Shown: in pieces, positions 13,816 through 16,383 of the stretch
Layout of the letters: the number at the start of each line of letters is the position of its first letter
Numbering within the stretch: the stretch's first letter is position 1
Assembly: GCA_041744375.1 (NCBI GenBank)
Contig: JBGTLA010000067.1
Location: 1 to 16,383, forward strand
DNA from: JBGTLA01 sp041744375
GTDB lineage: Bacteria > Actinomycetota > Acidimicrobiia > Spongiisociales > ZC4RG35
Direction of reading: 5' to 3'
Length of the DNA stretch: 16,383 nt
Position numbers and translations under genes: made by a program
Notes under the pieces: generated by a model
Seen by the model: the letters and a program-made list of their open reading frames with translations, nothing else
What the model was told of the DNA's origin: nothing
Database searches by the model: none

Positions 13816-14019
13816 ACGCCTCGACATGATCGCCGAACCGTTTCGGTGTTTCGCTCCTGGATGGAGGGGTAGCAAAAGCTTGGGGTCCGGCTGCGGGGGC
13901 TCCCACGCGGGGGTCTCTCCGGGGGTGCAGCATGGAAGCCCCCGGGCCCCCGCAAACCTCAGAAACGCCATCGCACCGACATGCTCTTCGAGGTAACACT
14001 CGATCACACCCACCGGCAT
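13772..14019 (-). pseudogene. Small conserved-looking gene with a frameshift, function unknown
   Basis: On the minus strand an ATG at 14019 (or GTG 14013, better spaced from AAGGG) opens a frame beginning VGVIECYLEEHVGAMAFLRF followed by AGARG. In the next frame, from about 13856, the sequence SETPKRFGDHVEAFTAAEIV and AVFATYA runs to a TGA at 13772. Both halves look protein-like, while the frame between them shifts near 13855, so I read it as one gene of about 80 residues broken by a frameshift. I do not recognise the family. The middle is Pro-rich because it lies over the G-rich inverted-repeat cluster. Confidence 0.35.
13893..13953. repeat. Nested G-run inverted repeats
   Basis: GCGGGGGC (13893-13900) is complementary to GCCCCCGC (13946-13953). 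Inside it CCGGGGG (13919-13925) is complementary to CCCCCGG (13939-13945). Another G5 run sits at about 13908-13912. The plus strand also has G4 runs just to the left (about 13866 and 13881). The region could form a nested hairpin or, through the G-runs, a quadruplex. Confidence 0.55.
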
Positions 14020-14130
14020 TCACCCTTACCGAAGCAGGCCCAACCGAACCAAACACCGCCCTCGGCGTAGCGCCCCTGACGAGGCCGCTTTGCCTGAGCG
14101 TGGCTCGTGTCAGGCACATAAACTCACGTC

Positions 14131-14685
14131 ATGCCGTCCGATCTCCTTTCCAGCCTGGACTTCACCAAACGTGACGAGCCCACGCCTGGAACCGACCTGC
14201 GCCGAGTGCTCACTGAGTGGCTCGACTACCAGCGGTTCGAGTTCCGACGGAAACTGCGCGACTTGAGCCCCGAAGGTTTGGTGAAATGGTCGATCCCTCC
14301 CGTCGAACTCTCCATTCTCGGTCTCGTCCGACACATGCAACAGATGGAGCACGTGTACCTCAGTTGGGGTCTAGGAGGGGGAGAGCGAGTCGAGCTCTAC
14401 GGCGATGACGACTACGCTGGGGGCACTGTCGAGACGGTCGAAACCGACGTGCGGATCTATTTCGACGAGATCGAGACGGCAGATACGGCCATAGCGGCGC
14501 TGCCGTCACTCGAGGCCGGTGGTGTCGGGCACGGTCAGCGTCGGATGATGCCCGCCGCCGCCTTAGTTTCAACAACCCGTTCGTATGGGAAGTCGCCCAC
14601 CAAATCGATTACCCCCACCGCAGTAGCGCCGGTGGCCGCCCGACCGAGTACCCGCTTTGGGTGTTCTTTCTGTGGATGGTGCTGA
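14131..14685 (+). CDS. DinB/DUF664-family protein, C-terminally replaced
   Basis: From ATG 14131 the protein follows the actinobacterial DinB-like (DUF664) pattern: an N-terminal RRVLTEWLDYQRFEFRRKLR helix, then WSIPPVELSILGLVRHMQQM containing the family's LGLVRH motif. An acidic stretch and IYFDEIETADTAIAALPSLE follow. DinB-like proteins are four-helix bundles, often metal-binding thiol-dependent enzymes. The last helix, with the usual HMIEEYARHNGHADL metal ligand His, is missing. After about 14540 the frame reads through antisense-like sequence of an inserted transposase-like gene and stops at 14685. The true gene is probably inactive. No good Shine-Dalgarno is visible. Confidence 0.65.
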   Translation: MPSDLLSSLDFTKRDEPTPGTDLRRVLTEWLDYQRFEFRRKLRDLSPEGLVKWSIPPVELSILGLVRHMQQMEHVYLSWGLGGGERVELYGDDDYAGGTVETVETDVRIYFDEIETADTAIAALPSLEAGGVGHGQRRMMPAAALVSTTRSYGKSPTKSITPTAVAPVAARPSTRFGCSFCGWC

Positions 14686-15575
14686 TCCACGAGTACGGGT
14701 CGAGCCGCAAGGTCGAAGAAGCCTTTGAAGACCGCACCCACGGACCCTGGCCCCAGATCCGAGGCGCGGCTCGCCGCCAATTCAAAGACACGCGCCGAGA
14801 TCTGATCCCGCCGGCGGATCCTCCGACGCGCAACCAGTTCAACTACGCCCTCAGACACCATCTGCCCGCCAACGCCGACACCATCGTCCGGACCATCCAG
14901 CGCCGCTCCCGGCGGCTCGCCGCTGAGATGGGACTCGGCACCGCCGACGCACCCGGGTCGCTCAGCCGACCGTCCCAACAGCGGGTCGCCTACGGGGACG
15001 TCACCGTCATGACGACCCGCACCCGCCGCCTTCCCAAAGACGCCCGAGAAGTCGACCCCGACACCGGCGAGATCCTGGTCCGCCGCCACGACCCCGACGC
15101 TGCGTTGCACACCACCGGCGGCGGCAACGTCGTCCCCGGACTCCCCTTCGCCTTCACCCACCTACGCGGACCCCAACGCAACCAACAAGTCATCTTGGCC
15201 ATCGACCCCATCCGACCAGGCGGCAGATCCGAAGGGCATCTGGTCGTCGACCGGCACCTCGAAGTGCCACGGACCTTCCGGGATTGGTCGGCTACGCCTA
15301 CGACCGGGCCCTGCGTGGCGTCCACCTCGACCGACTCCTCAAAGCCGGCCAAACCGGCCTCGTCGGACTCCACCGTCACCGAGGCAAACCCCCCGACCGC
15401 TACCACGGCCTAGAAACCCACCACCCCGCCAAAGGGGACCCAACCGAAGTCGAGATCCACCTCCTCGGAGGCGCACCACACATCCGCAGCTACGACGTCG
15501 ACGGCAACCACTACCTCCAACCCCTCCGACGGCGGCGCATCAACCGGCGCCTCAACAAGACCACCGGCACCCCGG
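14541..15575 (+). pseudogene. Transposase-like gene of an actinobacterial mobile element, frameshifted and truncated at both ends
   Basis: In one frame from about 14541 it reads DDARRRLSFNNPFVWEVAHQ, PTEYPLWVFFLWMVLIHEYG, then RRLPKDAREVDPDTGEILVR and QVILAIDPIRPGG. After about 15265 the continuation moves to another frame: LVGYAYDRALRGVHLDRLLK, then VEIHLLGGAPHIRSYDVDGN. This resembles a large 'hypothetical' protein common in actinobacterial mobile DNA that behaves like a DDE-type transposase (blocks with VDPxTGEIL, VYDxALRGVH and a C-terminal half absent here). No start codon of its own is visible: it begins inside the DinB gene. It ends where IS481 sequence starts. The assignment to a DDE transposase is from memory of the family pattern. 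Confidence 0.5.
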
Positions 15576-15576
15576 A

Positions 15577-15969
15577 GCCCAACCACCCGCATCAACACTG
15601 GCCGACCTTCAAGACCAGCTAGACACCTTCATCACCATCTACAACAACCAGCGACCCCACCGCAGCCTCGGCAACAAAACCCCCGCCAGCATCTACAACC
15701 AGCTACCCAAAGCCACCCCCACCAGCCAAACCAACAGCCACTACCGGATCCGACACGACATCGTCGGCAAAACCGGCACCGTCAGCCTCCGCCACGCCGG
15801 CAACCTCTACCACATCGGAATCGGCAGAGCCCACACCGCCACCCCCATCACCCTCATCATCACCGACCTCGACATCCGAATCATCACCACCGAAACCGGA
15901 GAACTCCTCCGCCACCTCACCCTCAACCCCAACCAGCCCTACCAACCCCAAAACCAACAAAACCTCTGA
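15577..15969 (+). pseudogene. IS481-family transposase, C-terminal fragment
   Basis: An open frame without a start codon reads AQPPASTLADLQDQLDTFIT, then YNNQRPHRSLGNKTPASIYN, RIRHDIVGKTGTVSLRHAGN, YHIGIGRAHTATPITLIITD, and ends with TGELLRHLTLNPNQPYQPQN...*. This is the end of the integrase core (RPHRSL box) plus the IS481-specific C-terminal domain. The catalytic Asp residues and the N-terminal helix-turn-helix are absent. The upstream join at about 15576 abuts the other transposase-like gene, so two mobile elements have recombined or one inserted into the other. Coding-strand sequence is unusually C/A-rich and G-poor. Confidence 0.8.
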
Positions 15970-15991
15970 ACCCGTAGGTTCAAAGGTTTCC

Positions 15992-16010
15992 GATGTCTCG
16001 CGACATCACA
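15992..16010 (+). mobile_element. Probable right terminal inverted-repeat end of the IS481 element
   Basis: GATGTC (15992-15997) and GACATC (16002-16007) form an inverted repeat around TCGC, 23 bases after the IS481 transposase stop. Ends of actinobacterial IS481 elements often carry such GATGTC...GACATC sequence (recalled pattern, not checked). The exact outer boundary, taken as about 16010 before TGG, is inferred. Confidence 0.5.
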
Positions 16011-16041
16011 TGGCGCCCGCGCGACATCACATGGCGCCCGC
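16000..16041. repeat. 21-bp direct repeat (two tandem copies) joining the IS end to the tRNA 3' end
   Basis: A 21-base unit, beginning GCGACATCACA and ending TGGCGCCCGC, occurs at 16000-16020 and again at 16021-16041 with no differences. Its second half is the CCA end and acceptor strand of tRNA-Arg on the minus strand. The first half is IS481-end sequence. Confidence 0.85.
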
Positions 16042-16107
16042 GGCAGGATTCGAACCTGCGACCTACCGCTTAGGAGGCGGTCGCTCTTTCCCCTGAGCTA
16101 CGCGGGC
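16032..16107 (-). tRNA. tRNA-Arg (anticodon CCT)
   Basis: The minus strand folds as a standard 76-base tRNA with encoded CCA. Acceptor arms GCCCGCG/CGCGGGC pair fully. The D arm is GCTC...GAGC. The anticodon stem ACCGC/GCGGT encloses loop CTCCTAA, so the anticodon is CCT, reading AGG (Arg). The T arm is GCAGG-TTCGAAT-CCTGC and the discriminator base is G. Its 3' end overlaps the second copy of the 21-bp repeat, so the mature sequence is complete even though its last 10 bases are also duplicated alongside. tRNA-Arg(CCT) 3' ends are common integration sites for mobile elements. Confidence 0.95.
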
Positions 16108-16112
16108 GGGAT

Positions 16113-16136
16113 CGGTTGGAAACGCGGTTGGAAACC
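16113..16136. repeat. 12-bp tandem repeat just upstream of the tRNA
   Basis: CGGTTGGAAACG (16113-16124) is followed immediately by CGGTTGGAAACC (16125-16136), differing only in the last base. It lies 5-29 bases 5' of the tRNA on the minus strand, so it overlaps the place where the tRNA promoter should be. Confidence 0.75.
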
Positions 16137-16289
16137 GGGTGTCGTCATCCCGGAGGTAAGGGTAGGCGACGGAGGGCCACTGCTCGGCGCCTGAAATCGA
16201 CCATCCGGGCGCTTGTGGGCTCGTGAGGGCGCGACTGGTAGCCCGGGGTTCCCCTCAAACCGTGGAGGCATGCTCTATAAGGAGGAGCT

Positions 16290-16383
16290 ATGTCAGAGAC
16301 ACGGAGAAAGTATGACCCCGAGTTCCGTGAGGGAGCGGTGCGGATCGTGAGGGAGACGGGCAAGCCGATCGCTCGTGTCGCCG
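16290..16383 (+). CDS. IS3-family transposase orfA, N-terminal part (runs off the right edge)
   Basis: ATG 16290 follows a strong AAGGAGG (16279-16285). The visible 31 residues begin MSETRRKYDPEFREGAVRIV and then RETGKPIARVA. This is the start of IS3-type OrfA proteins, a helix-turn-helix DNA-binding protein that works with OrfB by programmed frameshifting. It looks intact as far as it goes, unlike the decayed orfB at 2100-2407, and its type cannot be tied to that remnant from this little sequence. The left end of the element should lie between about 16137 and 16280, but I cannot place it. Confidence 0.85.
   Translation, partial: MSETRRKYDPEFREGAVRIVRETGKPIARVA

Noticed and set aside
14535..15161. 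Minus-strand frame rich in Gly, Val and Asp
   Set aside because: It mirrors the transposase-like gene; the composition is what an antisense read of a C-rich gene gives. The same holds for 15703-15960.
15961..16110. CRISPR-like repeats near the tRNA
   Set aside because: There are only two tandem copies with no spacer, explained by duplication of the tRNA 3' end and IS end. No array or cas gene was seen in the window.

Overview
The window looks like chromosomal DNA of a GC-rich actinobacterium. The evidence is the family mix (a large ATP-binding LuxR regulator, two DUF4386 membrane proteins, DUF4389, a DinB/DUF664-type protein, a CsoR-type copper sensor with a CopB-type P-type ATPase, and IS481/IS3 remnants), the GC-rich third positions, and a tRNA-Arg(CCT) with encoded CCA. 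I cannot name the species from the sequence alone.

Left part (1-6204, mostly minus strand): the tail of an unknown gene, then kup (K+ uptake), which abuts a decayed IS3-family orfB and an orphan TrkA C-terminal domain. Next comes a tightly spaced minus-strand run: a DUF4386 membrane protein, a chimeric reading frame (start of a short-chain dehydrogenase joined in frame to CsoR without its first helix), and a CopB-type heavy-metal ATPase. A small membrane-protein remnant with a strong ribosome binding site ends this block.

Middle (6205-13360): a large LuxR-family ATPase regulator (plus) faces a class III aminotransferase-like protein (minus) whose catalytic lysine position reads Glu. Beyond it lie about 1.4 kb without an intact recognisable gene, including a frameshifted ABC exporter (ATPase end plus permease start). 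Then comes an intact plus-strand pair, DUF4386 and DUF4389.

Right part (13361-16383): a series of broken pieces. These are a membrane/linker fragment of a sensor kinase, a frameshifted small gene over a G-rich inverted-repeat cluster, a DinB gene cut short by a transposase-like gene, a frameshift in that gene, an IS481 transposase tail with its terminal inverted repeat, and a tRNA-Arg(CCT) whose 3' end is tandemly duplicated against that IS end. The window closes with the start of an intact-looking IS3-type orfA.

Intact functions point to potassium uptake, copper/silver efflux, and LuxR-controlled membrane proteins. I see no complete new defence or biosynthetic system. The most unusual items are the SDR-CsoR chimera, the lysine-less aminotransferase, a 22-bp palindromic motif present three times, and the IS end/tRNA end duplication.
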